Below are positions 6,873 to 12,574 of a DNA stretch of 16,231 nt, in pieces; the stretch's first letter is position 1, and every line of letters begins with the position of its first letter. Position numbers and translations under genes: made by a program. The notes under the pieces were generated by a model. That model did no database searches. It was not told the DNA's origin and saw only the letters and a list, made by a program, of their open reading frames with translations. The stretch spans positions 1-16,231 of the forward strand of contig UQMC01000033.1 in NCBI GenBank assembly GCA_900542115.1, in the 5' to 3' direction. The stretch is from an uncultured Oscillibacter sp. GTDB lineage: Bacteria > Bacillota > Clostridia > Oscillospirales > Oscillospiraceae.

Positions 6873-8486
6873 ATGGCAACTCCTGCAAAAAAGCAATCCT
6901 TTTTGGGCGGTGCCGCCATTTTGGCAGCGGCGGTGGTGGTGGTGAAGATCATCGGCGCCGTTTACAAGCTGCCGCTGAACAATATTTTGGGCGGCGCGGG
7001 CAAAACGTATTTTGATACCGCCTACCGCATTTACAATTTTCTTCTGACCTTCTCCACGGCGGGTCTGCCGCTGGCCATCTCCCGGATGACCAGTCAGGCC
7101 CACGCGCAGGGCCTGGAAAATGAAAAGCGGAAAATTTTCCGCACGGCTATCTGGCTGTTTTTCGGTTTGGGGCTGGTGTGCTCCGTGCTGATGTTCACGC
7201 AGGCGGACGGTCTTGCCCGCTTTTTGAATAACTCTCTGGCAGCTCCCGCTGTCCGGGCATTGGCTCCCGCCGTATTCTGCGTGTGCCTGCTGGCCTGTAT
7301 GCGGGGCTACACGCAGGGGCAGGGCAATATGGCCCCCACAGCGGTCTCTCAGGTTTTGGAGGCGCTGCTGAAGCTGGGAATCGGACTGCCGCTGGCATGG
7401 TATGCGCTCCATATCGGCCTTTCCGATGAGCTGGGCGCCGCTGGCGCCATTGTGGGTGTCACGGCGGGCACGGTGGTCTCCATGCTGTTTTTGTGCGTTT
7501 ATCTTGCCACCCACCGGAACCGGCAGGAGGCGCTGGATACCCCGTCCTCCAGCGGCGCCATCATCAAGAGCATTCTGCTCATTGGCGTTCCCATCACCCT
7601 CAGCAACTCCGCCATGAGCATCATCAATATCATCGACACCAAAATCGTTATGGGCCGCCTGCAAAGCGCACTGGGACTTTCCGAAACGGCGGCGGCAGTG
7701 CTGAACGGACAGTACAGCATGGCCATGGATATGCCGAACATGGTGGCCTCGTTCGTCTATCCCGTCACCATGAGCCTCATCCCCTTTGCGGCGGCGGCGC
7801 TGGCTCGGCAGGACCACGGCGAGGCGGATCGTATCATTTCCTCCGCCTTCCGGCTCATTGCCATTCTGGCGCTGCCGGCAGGCGTGGGCCTCTCTGTGCT
7901 CTCTACGCCCATTGAGCTTTTGGTGCTGCCTATGCAGCGGGAGGACGCGTTGGCGGCAGGCCCTCATCTGCAGATTTTAGGCATCGCACTGATCTTCATT
8001 TGTCTCATGATTCTCACCAACGCCATTTTGCAGACCTACGGCAAGGAGCAGCTTCCCATTTTCACCGTCATCGCCGGCGGCGTGGTGAAGGTGGTCATGA
8101 ATTACATTTTGGTGGGCAATCCGAACATCAACATTCACGGCGCGCCCATTTCTACGCTGTGCTGCTATCTGACCATCTGCGGCTTGAATTTGTTCTTCGT
8201 GTGGAAGTATTCCCCGGAGAAGCCCCGGTACATCCAACTATTCGCAAAGCCGGTGCTGGCCTCTGTCCTGATGGGCGGCGCCGCGTGGGCAGTGTACGGT
8301 CTGGTGTATCGCCTTCTCAGCGGCCACTCCGCTTACGGCGCCAACGCGCTGGCAACGCTGGTCGGCATTCTGGCCGGTGTGGTGGTGTACGGCGTATTGG
8401 TGGTGGCGCTGCGAATCCTGCGGGCAGAGGATGTAAAAGCTCTGCCGAAGGGAGACAAAATCACCAAACTTTTGCGCCTGAAGTGA
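6873..8486 (+). CDS. YabM/SpoVB-like polysaccharide flippase (MOP superfamily)
   Basis: This 537-residue polytopic membrane protein of the MOP/PST exporter group (MATE-, Wzx- and MurJ-like) probably flips lipid-linked oligosaccharides across the cytoplasmic membrane. The sequence is strongly hydrophobic, with roughly 14 predicted membrane segments. The N-terminal segment runs FLGGAAILAAAVVVVKIIGAVYKLPL split by a Lys, and conserved blocks such as AGLPLAISRM, RGYTQGQGNM and VSFVYP-like ASFVYPVTMSLIP are typical of SpoVB/YabM proteins. B. subtilis SpoVB acts in spore cortex synthesis. Position immediately upstream of mazG matches yabM instead, so the precise role (cortex, wall or another glycan) is open. 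The start follows GAGGT (6862-6866) with 6-nt spacing. Confidence 0.92.
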   Translation: MATPAKKQSFLGGAAILAAAVVVVKIIGAVYKLPLNNILGGAGKTYFDTAYRIYNFLLTFSTAGLPLAISRMTSQAHAQGLENEKRKIFRTAIWLFFGLGLVCSVLMFTQADGLARFLNNSLAAPAVRALAPAVFCVCLLACMRGYTQGQGNMAPTAVSQVLEALLKLGIGLPLAWYALHIGLSDELGAAGAIVGVTAGTVVSMLFLCVYLATHRNRQEALDTPSSSGAIIKSILLIGVPITLSNSAMSIINIIDTKIVMGRLQSALGLSETAAAVLNGQYSMAMDMPNMVASFVYPVTMSLIPFAAAALARQDHGEADRIISSAFRLIAILALPAGVGLSVLSTPIELLVLPMQREDALAAGPHLQILGIALIFICLMILTNAILQTYGKEQLPIFTVIAGGVVKVVMNYILVGNPNINIHGAPISTLCCYLTICGLNLFFVWKYSPEKPRYIQLFAKPVLASVLMGGAAWAVYGLVYRLLSGHSAYGANALATLVGILAGVVVYGVLVVALRILRAEDVKALPKGDKITKLLRLK

Positions 8487-8554
8487 ACAATTCATAAAAA
8501 AACCAGCATTATCAAGGGTTACAGGCGAAAATAGCTTGCAAAGGTAGTGGAGAT

Positions 8555-9352
8555 ATGGTAAATTTTCAAAGGAAAGAGCGCTATGACTGGGAGGACCTGC
8601 TGACCATCATGCGAATCCTTCGGGCGCCGGGCGGCTGCCCGTGGGACCGGGAGCAGACCCACCAGTCCATCCGCCGGAACTTCTTAGAGGAGACCTACGA
8701 GGCGCTGGACGCCATTGACCGCGACAGCGCGCCCGATATGCAGGAGGAGTTGGGAGACGTTCTGCTTCAGGTGGTGTTCCATGCCGCCATGGAGGAGGAG
8801 CGTGGCCGCTTTACCCCGGACGATGTAGTGGACGGTGTCGCGCAGAAGCTGGTTTTCCGCCACGCTCATGTGTTCGGCTCCGCACAGGCTGCCGCTGACA
8901 GCGCCGAGGCGCTGGAGGACTGGGAGGCGCAGAAAAAGCAGGAAAAGGGCTATACCTCCCCGGCAGACGCCGTTGAGGCCGTGCCCCATACGCTGCCGGC
9001 GCTTTGGCGGGCAGAAAAAATCGTTTCCCGCTCCGTGAAGACCGGGTTCAACTGGAGCTCCGTGACCGGGGCGCTGGAGAAGCTGGACGAGGAATGCGGT
9101 GAGTTGCGGCAGGCGGTAGAGACCGGCGGAGCCGTGGACGCGCCCCACGGCGTCCGTGAGGAGCTGGGGGACGCGCTGTTTGCCCTCTGCAAAATCGCCC
9201 AGATGTCCGGTGTGGACCCGGAGGACGCGCTGCACCGTGCCTGTGACAAGTATCAGTCCCGCTTCCGCACTGTGGCGGATACGGCGGACAAGCCCCTTTC
9301 GGACTATACGGAGGCGGAGCTCGTCGCTCTGTGGGAGCAGGCAAAAAAATGA
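8555..9352 (+). CDS. mazG: MazG nucleoside triphosphate pyrophosphohydrolase
   Basis: MazG (265 aa) cleaves nucleoside triphosphates to monophosphate and pyrophosphate, which cleans up aberrant dNTPs and can modulate (p)ppGpp levels. The length and arrangement match E. coli MazG. The first all-alpha MazG domain starts with LRAPGGCPWDREQTH (22-36) and carries metal-binding acidic clusters EETYE (45-49) and EELGD (64-68). A second repeat at about 169-215 contains EECGEL and EELGDALFAL. The B. subtilis counterpart YabN has an extra N-terminal methylase-like domain, which is absent here. The ATG has a modest GGTAGTGGAG-like ribosome-binding site (8543-8552). It follows the flippase after a 68-nt AT-rich spacer in which I cannot assign a promoter with confidence. 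Confidence 0.95.
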   Translation: MVNFQRKERYDWEDLLTIMRILRAPGGCPWDREQTHQSIRRNFLEETYEALDAIDRDSAPDMQEELGDVLLQVVFHAAMEEERGRFTPDDVVDGVAQKLVFRHAHVFGSAQAAADSAEALEDWEAQKKQEKGYTSPADAVEAVPHTLPALWRAEKIVSRSVKTGFNWSSVTGALEKLDEECGELRQAVETGGAVDAPHGVREELGDALFALCKIAQMSGVDPEDALHRACDKYQSRFRTVADTADKPLSDYTEAELVALWEQAKK

Positions 9353-9358
9353 ATCTTC

Positions 9359-9375
9359 ACCGCCGCACAGGCGGT
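9359..9375 (+). other. Small hairpin upstream of hup
   Basis: ACCGCC (9359-9364) and GGCGGT (9370-9375) form a 6-bp stem with the loop GCACA, directly after the mazG stop. There is no T tract. It may be an RNA stability or processing element between mazG and hup. Confidence 0.35.
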
Positions 9376-9418
9376 AAGAGATAAAAGGGATTTCACATTT
9401 TACAGGAGGAATATGATA

Positions 9419-9694
9419 ATGAACAAGGCTGAACTGATCGCTGCCGTGGCAGCCGCCGCTGAGATTTCCAAGAAGGACGCCGAGATCGCCGTTACCGCGA
9501 CTCTGGACACCATTACCGCCGCTCTGAAGGAGGGCGACAAGGTGCAGCTGGTGGGCTTTGGCTCCTTCGAGGTCAAGAGCCGCGCTGCCCGTACCGGCCG
9601 CAACCCCCGGACGAAGGAAGTTGTGGAGATTCCCGCTTCCAAGGTGCCTGTGTTCAAGGCCGGCAAGGCCCTGAAGGACGCTGTGGCGAAGTAA
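9419..9694 (+). CDS. hup: HU family nucleoid-associated DNA-binding protein
   Basis: HU-type histone-like protein of 91 residues, a homodimer that bends and compacts DNA. The canonical MNKAELI start, GFGSFEV (about 45-51) and the beta-arm signature GRNPRT followed by [20 protein letters not shown] are all present. I chose the second of two in-frame ATGs. AGGAGGA (9404-9410) is 8 nt from the ATG at 9419 but only 2 nt from the one at 9413, and the resulting protein has the usual HU length. An intrinsic terminator follows immediately at 9704-9730. Codon use looks biased to C- and G-ending codons, consistent with high expression. It is inserted between mazG and rqcP, which are adjacent in B. subtilis. 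Confidence 0.98.
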   Translation: MNKAELIAAVAAAAEISKKDAEIAVTATLDTITAALKEGDKVQLVGFGSFEVKSRAARTGRNPRTKEVVEIPASKVPVFKAGKALKDAVAK

Positions 9695-9703
9695 GTATGA
9701 ACC

Positions 9704-9730
9704 AAGGAGGGGGCTATGCCCCCTCTTTTT
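9704..9730 (+). terminator. Intrinsic terminator after hup
   Basis: GAGGGGGC (9707-9714) pairs with GCCCCCTC (9718-9725) around a 3-nt TAT loop, extended by A-T/G-T pairs, and is followed by TTTTT (9726-9730) and a second T run (9734-9738). It lies 12 nt after the hup stop and just before the rqcP ribosome-binding site. It should reduce read-through from the strongly translated hup into rqcP. Confidence 0.92.
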
Positions 9731-9750
9731 GCATTTTTGGAGGAAACACA

Positions 9751-9990
9751 ATGCGTTTGGACAAATATCTCAAGGTCTCCCGCCTCATCAAGCGGCGGAC
9801 CGTGGCCAACGAAGCCTGCGACAACGGACTGGTCACTGTCAACGATAAGCCCGCCCGGGCCTCCTACGAGGTGAAGGAGGGCGATAAAATTTCCCTGCGC
9901 TTCGGTGCCCGGACCATTACGGTGGAGGTGGTCTCCGTGCAGGAGATTGTGCGCCAGAGCGAGGCCGCCGCCATGTACCGGCAGGTGTAG
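9751..9990 (+). CDS. rqcP: RqcP (YabO), S4-domain ribosome quality control protein
   Basis: This 79-residue protein is essentially one S4 RNA-binding domain, nearly the size of B. subtilis RqcP/YabO. RqcP works with RqcH on obstructed 50S subunits to add C-terminal alanine tails to stalled nascent chains. The family signature MRLDKYLKVSRLIKRRT is followed by EACDNGLVTVN and a C-terminus ending with EAAAMYRQV, like the EEAANMY end of the B. subtilis protein. The ATG at 9751 has TTTGGAGGA (9736-9744) with 6-nt spacing. An upstream in-frame ATG at 9697 would translate the terminator and is rejected. It precedes yabP as in B. subtilis. Confidence 0.95.
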   Translation: MRLDKYLKVSRLIKRRTVANEACDNGLVTVNDKPARASYEVKEGDKISLRFGARTITVEVVSVQEIVRQSEAAAMYRQV

Positions 9991-10003
9991 TTCTATCCAT
10001 AGT

Positions 10004-10028
10004 CCTGTCCGCATAGCCTTGTGACAGG
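10004..10028 (+). promoter_or_regulatory. Hairpin overlapping the yabP ribosome-binding site
   Basis: CCTGTC (10004-10009) is complementary to GACAGG (10023-10028), and the 3' arm touches the yabP Shine-Dalgarno GGGAGGGG (10027-10034). The loop contains CATAGCCT (10012-10019), which resembles a sigma-E type -10 (CATAnnnT). No matching -35 is clear. Either a weak translational control hairpin or a sporulation promoter would fit, and both are tentative. Confidence 0.3.
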
Positions 10029-10039
10029 GAGGGGATGGT

Positions 10040-10321
10040 ATGGCCGCTGAATTCAATATTCCTGCTGAGGCCCACCGGCTGGAGCTGACGGGCCGGGAGC
10101 ATCTGACGGTTTCCGGCGTGGAGGATGTGGAGCGCTTTGACGAGACCGGCGTGGTTATGAGCACCGCTGCCGGAATGCTGGTTGTGACCGGGGAGGACCT
10201 GCACATCGGCAAGCTATCCTTAGAGGGCGGCGAACTGTTCGTGGACGGACGCATCGACTCCATCGCCTACGAGGATGCGCCGAACCGTCAGGGGGGCTTT
10301 TTCAGCCGCCTGTTCGGCTGA
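10040..10321 (+). CDS. yabP: Sporulation protein YabP
   Basis: YabP (93 aa) is a small protein needed for sporulation in B. subtilis; its biochemical role is not well defined. The visible features fit the YabP/YqfC family: a short beta-rich protein with HRLELTGREHLTVSGVEDVERFDE near the N-terminus, then VMSTAAGMLVVTGEDLHIGKLSLEGGELFVDGRIDSIAYED spread over residues 38-79. An aromatic C-terminus with FFSRLFG closes it. GGGAGGGG lies 5 nt before the ATG. The stop is 3 nt from yabQ, so the pair is co-transcribed and probably translationally coupled. Its presence implies an endospore-forming lineage. Confidence 0.93.
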   Translation: MAAEFNIPAEAHRLELTGREHLTVSGVEDVERFDETGVVMSTAAGMLVVTGEDLHIGKLSLEGGELFVDGRIDSIAYEDAPNRQGGFFSRLFG

Positions 10322-10324
10322 GCC

Positions 10325-10933
10325 ATGGAAATTCAGATCACGGAGCAGCTCCGCAGCTTTCTTCTGGCAATTCTGCTGGGAATGGCCGTGGGCGTGGTGT
10401 ATGACCTAATGCGGGCGGTGCGGCTGCGGCATCCCCGGCTGACCGCTGTGCTGGACCTTGGCTGCTGCCTGTTTGCCGCTGGGGGACTGTTTCTCTTTCT
10501 CATGCGGCAGACGGACGGACAGCTCCGGGGCTATATCCTTCTGGGCGCCGTAGGCGGCGCCGTTTCCTATTTCAGCGCCGCCTCTGCCGCGCTCCGTCCC
10601 GTGTGGGACTTCTGGCTGGACCGGGCCGGAGAGCTGTACCGGCTGCTGAGCCTGCCGGTGCGGTGGGGGATGAGGGGCTGCAAAAAAATTGCTGAAGCGG
10701 CAAAAAACCTCTTTTATTTTTGGAAGAAATACGTTACAATATTATGGATTCATCGGGATAGGGTATCCCGGCGCAAAGGAGGCGGGCCTCATGGCAAAAA
10801 AAGCGGCCGGGGCCGCAAAAAAAAGAAGCGGCAGTCTGTCGGTACATCTGGTGCTTCTGCTGGTGCTGGCGGTGTTGGGCTGGCGGCTGTACGTGCAGCA
10901 GGGCGAAAACGAGAAGGCCCGGGCGGAGCATGA
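10325..10933 (+). CDS. yabQ: YabQ-like spore cortex biosynthesis membrane protein
   Basis: A 202-residue protein with several membrane segments in its first ~90 residues (about 11-28, 42-60 and 66-86), matching YabQ, an integral membrane protein needed for spore cortex formation. MEIQITEQLRSFLLAILLGM and GVVYDLMRAVR are typical. The membrane part and the amphipathic segment end near residue 140. The rest is a basic, then Gly/Ala-rich tail translated from DNA that is also the start of divIC in another frame (143 nt overlap). That tail looks like out-of-frame translation, and a conventional end near 10760 would be expected. A run of seven A at 10682-10688 is a possible place for an indel or slippage: a -1 shift there would stop at 10695. 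The membrane domain is secure; the C-terminus is not. Confidence 0.85.
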   Translation: MEIQITEQLRSFLLAILLGMAVGVVYDLMRAVRLRHPRLTAVLDLGCCLFAAGGLFLFLMRQTDGQLRGYILLGAVGGAVSYFSAASAALRPVWDFWLDRAGELYRLLSLPVRWGMRGCKKIAEAAKNLFYFWKKYVTILWIHRDRVSRRKGGGPHGKKSGRGRKKKKRQSVGTSGASAGAGGVGLAAVRAAGRKREGPGGA

Positions 10934-11093
10934 CGCCTACGCGCAGCAGGTGGAGACGCTGAAGCAGGACAATGAGGCGCTGCGCGCCGATATTGCCGAG
11001 GGCGCCACCGACGAGAAAATGGAGGAGCTGGCCCGGAACGAGTTGGGCTGGACGGACAGCAACGAATACGTCTTCTACGATAAATCCAACTGA
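10791..11093 (+). CDS. divIC: DivIC/FtsB-family septum formation initiator
   Basis: A 100-residue single-pass membrane protein of the FtsB/DivIC family, which with FtsL and DivIB/FtsQ helps activate septal peptidoglycan synthesis. It has a basic cytoplasmic N-terminus (KKAAGAAKKR), one transmembrane helix (about 17-34, VHLVLLLVLAVLGWRLYV), a coiled coil (about 38-75) and the family ending ARNELGWTDSNEYVFYD, equivalent to the usual AREKLGYVKPGE-type block. AAAGGAGG (10775-10782) is 8 nt before the ATG. Its first 143 nt overlap yabQ in another frame. Position between yabQ and yabR matches B. subtilis. Confidence 0.93.
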   Translation: MAKKAAGAAKKRSGSLSVHLVLLLVLAVLGWRLYVQQGENEKARAEHDAYAQQVETLKQDNEALRADIAEGATDEKMEELARNELGWTDSNEYVFYDKSN

Positions 11094-11150
11094 GCATTTC
11101 CGGCAGAGCCGGTGCAGATATTGAAATCAAAAAGGAGTTATACAGCATTT

Positions 11151-11600
11151 ATGGAACTTGAGGTCGGAACGATTTTAGAGGGCAAGGTCACTAGCATCAC
11201 AAAATTCGGCGCCTTCGTAGCCTTGGAGGGCGGCAGGTCCGGCCTTGTACATATCTCCGAGATCGCCAACACCTATGTCAATGATGTCCACGATTTTCTT
11301 CAGGAGGGGCAGACGGTCAAGGTCAAGCTGCTGGCCATCAAAGACGGAAAGCTGGACCTTTCCATTAAAAAGGCGCTTCCCGCGCCGGAGCGGCCCGCGC
11401 AGCGGTCCTTCCAGCCCCGGACATCTCCCCGCCCTGCCGCGCCCCAGCATCGTGCGCCCGTGCAGGCAGCGGATACCACGCCCTCCGGCGATTTGGACTT
11501 TGAGGATAAGCTCAAGCAGTTTTTGTCCTCCTCCGAGCGGAAGATGGCGGACCTGAACCGGAATATCTCCGGCAAGCAGGGCGGACGCAGAAGACGCTGA
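11151..11600 (+). CDS. yabR: S1-domain RNA-binding protein (YabR-like)
   Basis: This 149-residue protein has an N-terminal S1 OB-fold (about 3-76: ELEVGTILEGKVTSITKFGAFV, then GLVHISEIANTYVNDV and LDLSIKKA). It is followed by a proline- and alanine-rich linker (about 78-120) and a basic C-terminus (GKQGGRRRR). This is the architecture of YabR and related general stress protein 13-like RNA-binding proteins; a ribosome- or mRNA-associated role is inferred. I chose the ATG at 11151 because MELEVG aligns with the known start of YabR. Its AAAGGAG (11131-11137) sits at a rather long 13-nt spacing. GTG 11112 and TTG 11121 are weaker alternatives. The operon terminator follows. Confidence 0.93.
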   Translation: MELEVGTILEGKVTSITKFGAFVALEGGRSGLVHISEIANTYVNDVHDFLQEGQTVKVKLLAIKDGKLDLSIKKALPAPERPAQRSFQPRTSPRPAAPQHRAPVQAADTTPSGDLDFEDKLKQFLSSSERKMADLNRNISGKQGGRRRR

Positions 11601-11630
11601 GTCCGTTGCCGGAAGTGAAACGGAGCATAG

Positions 11631-11666
11631 ACAGGCGGCACACGAAACCGTGTGCCGCCTGTTTTT
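11631..11666 (+). terminator. Intrinsic terminator of the yabM-yabR cluster
   Basis: A 13-bp perfect stem, CAGGCGGCACACG (11632-11644) with CGTGTGCCGCCTG (11649-11661), closes a 4-nt loop (AAAC) and is followed directly by TTTTT. This is a strong rho-independent terminator 31 nt downstream of yabR. Confidence 0.96.
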
Positions 11667-11823
11667 GGGCATTGAGGGACGTTGCTTTTGAAGCGGCCCG
11701 GGTAGGCGGAATATTTGGAGAGCCGCCAAGACTGCGGCGGGCAGCTCTGCCGTTATGAGACCTTGATGAAGAAGGCCGACTCCTGCCAATTTGGAAATTT
11801 TTGTGAATTTACACAGATTGCTA
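11667..11823. other. Non-coding spacer upstream of the hpf promoter
   Basis: Between the yabR terminator and the hpf promoter I see no gene with a ribosome-binding site or family resemblance, and no strong inverted repeat. Composition shifts to AT-rich from about 11785, as expected close to a promoter. Confidence 0.5.
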
Positions 11824-11852
11824 TGGAAATCCGAAACGGTGCATGGTATAAT
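11824..11852 (+). promoter_or_regulatory. Extended -10 promoter for hpf
   Basis: TGGTATAAT (11844-11852) is a perfect TGnTATAAT extended -10 element. Only a weak -35 (TGGAAA, 11824-11829) is present at 17-bp spacing, which an extended -10 tolerates. Transcription would begin near 11859, giving a leader of about 40 nt before the hpf ATG. Confidence 0.75.
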
Positions 11853-11901
11853 TACCACAAAGAGAGGGCCATACCCCTCTTTCACGAAAGGAGCGAGCCT
11901 T

Positions 11902-12447
11902 ATGAAGTATACCTACACCTGCAAGAAGATCCCCCTGAGCGATTCCATTAAGACCTATGCCGAAAAGCGGCTGGAAAAGCTGGAAAAGTATTTTCATCGG
12001 GAGGATACCTCTGCCTTCGTGACCTTTAACGTAGAAAAGGACAAGCTGTGCACTGCGGAGATCACCATCCGGGATGGGTCCACCATCCTGCGGGCGCAGA
12101 CCACGGAGCCTGACGGGGATATGCGGGGCGCTATTGATGCCGCCGTGAGCTATATTGAGCGCCAGATTTTGAAGAACAAGACCCGCCTTTCCAAGCGGCT
12201 GCGGACAGAGGGCCTGCCCGCTGAGCCGGCGGACGATTTCTCCGTGGCGGAGGAGGCGGAGTTCCGCATCGTGCGGACGAAGCGCTTTTCCGTAAAGCCC
12301 ATGAGTCCGGAGGAGGCCATTTTGCAGATGAATCTGCTGGACCATGACTTCTATGTGTTCCGCAACAGCGATGATGACAGCATTTCCATTGTGTACCACC
12401 GCAAAAAGGGCGGCTACGGCCTGATCGTCACGGATGACGAAGAATAA
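11902..12447 (+). CDS. hpf: Long-form ribosome hibernation-promoting factor
   Basis: HPF of 181 residues. It binds the 30S decoding region and, through its C-terminal domain, pairs 70S ribosomes into inactive 100S dimers during stress or starvation. The N-terminal S30AE domain (about 1-98) includes IKTYAEKRLEKLEKYF and the DMRGAIDAAVSYIERQI helix. A linker rich in acidic residues follows, and the C-terminal dimerisation domain (about 120-178) is clear: RIVRTKRFSVKPMSPEEAI, then LDHDFYVFRN and HRKKGGYGLI. The ATG at 11902 has AAAGGAG 8 nt upstream; an in-frame extension back to 11791 crosses the promoter and is rejected. It is monocistronic and convergent with gap. (p)ppGpp-linked control via Rel is plausible but is not visible in the sequence. 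Confidence 0.97.
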   Translation: MKYTYTCKKIPLSDSIKTYAEKRLEKLEKYFHREDTSAFVTFNVEKDKLCTAEITIRDGSTILRAQTTEPDGDMRGAIDAAVSYIERQILKNKTRLSKRLRTEGLPAEPADDFSVAEEAEFRIVRTKRFSVKPMSPEEAILQMNLLDHDFYVFRNSDDDSISIVYHRKKGGYGLIVTDDEE

Positions 12448-12455
12448 GGAATGAT

Positions 12456-12482
12456 GAGCGGGGCGCCGAAAGCGCCCCGCTC
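12456..12482 (+). terminator. GC-rich hairpin after hpf, no T tract
   Basis: GAGCGGGGCGC (12456-12466) pairs with GCGCCCCGCTC (12472-12482) around a CGAAA loop: 11 bp, very stable, 8 nt after the hpf stop. It lacks a T run, so it may stabilise the 3' end or pause polymerase, with final termination at the next palindrome. Confidence 0.55.
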
Positions 12483-12520
12483 CATGTGTCAAGACAGCAT
12501 TTGGAGCGAAAAAAGATATG

Positions 12521-12561
12521 AAAAAATCCGGGGCTGAGGTGTACACCTCAGCCCCGGATTT
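12521..12561 (-). terminator. Intrinsic terminator of gap, possibly bidirectional
   Basis: A perfect 38-bp palindrome (12524-12561, 19-bp arms centred on GTAC) lies just past the gap stop. On the minus strand it is followed by six T (complement of AAAAAA at 12521-12526, partly within the stem), which makes a classic terminator for gap. On the plus strand only TTTATCAT follows, so it could also stop hpf transcripts, less efficiently. Confidence 0.9.
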
Positions 12562-12574
12562 ATCATAGGATGCT

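Noticed and set aside
6759..7967. 402-codon minus-strand frame across the flippase gene
   Set aside because: His/Gln/Arg-rich translation antisense to a clear membrane protein, typical of high-GC shadow frames.
8487..8554. Promoter for mazG in the AT-rich spacer
   Set aside because: TTGCAA at 8536-8541 has no -10 at a suitable distance before the start codon.
9716..9718. ATG after an AAGGAGG-like sequence in the hup terminator
   Set aside because: The Shine-Dalgarno-like bases are the terminator stem, and the frame does not lead into rqcP.
9697..9750. Upstream ATG for rqcP with an 18-codon extension
   Set aside because: It would translate the hup terminator; the ATG at 9751 has a proper Shine-Dalgarno and the family start.
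8684..9751. 355-codon minus-strand frame across mazG and hup
   Set aside because: It overlaps two confidently identified genes and a terminator, and shows no domain.
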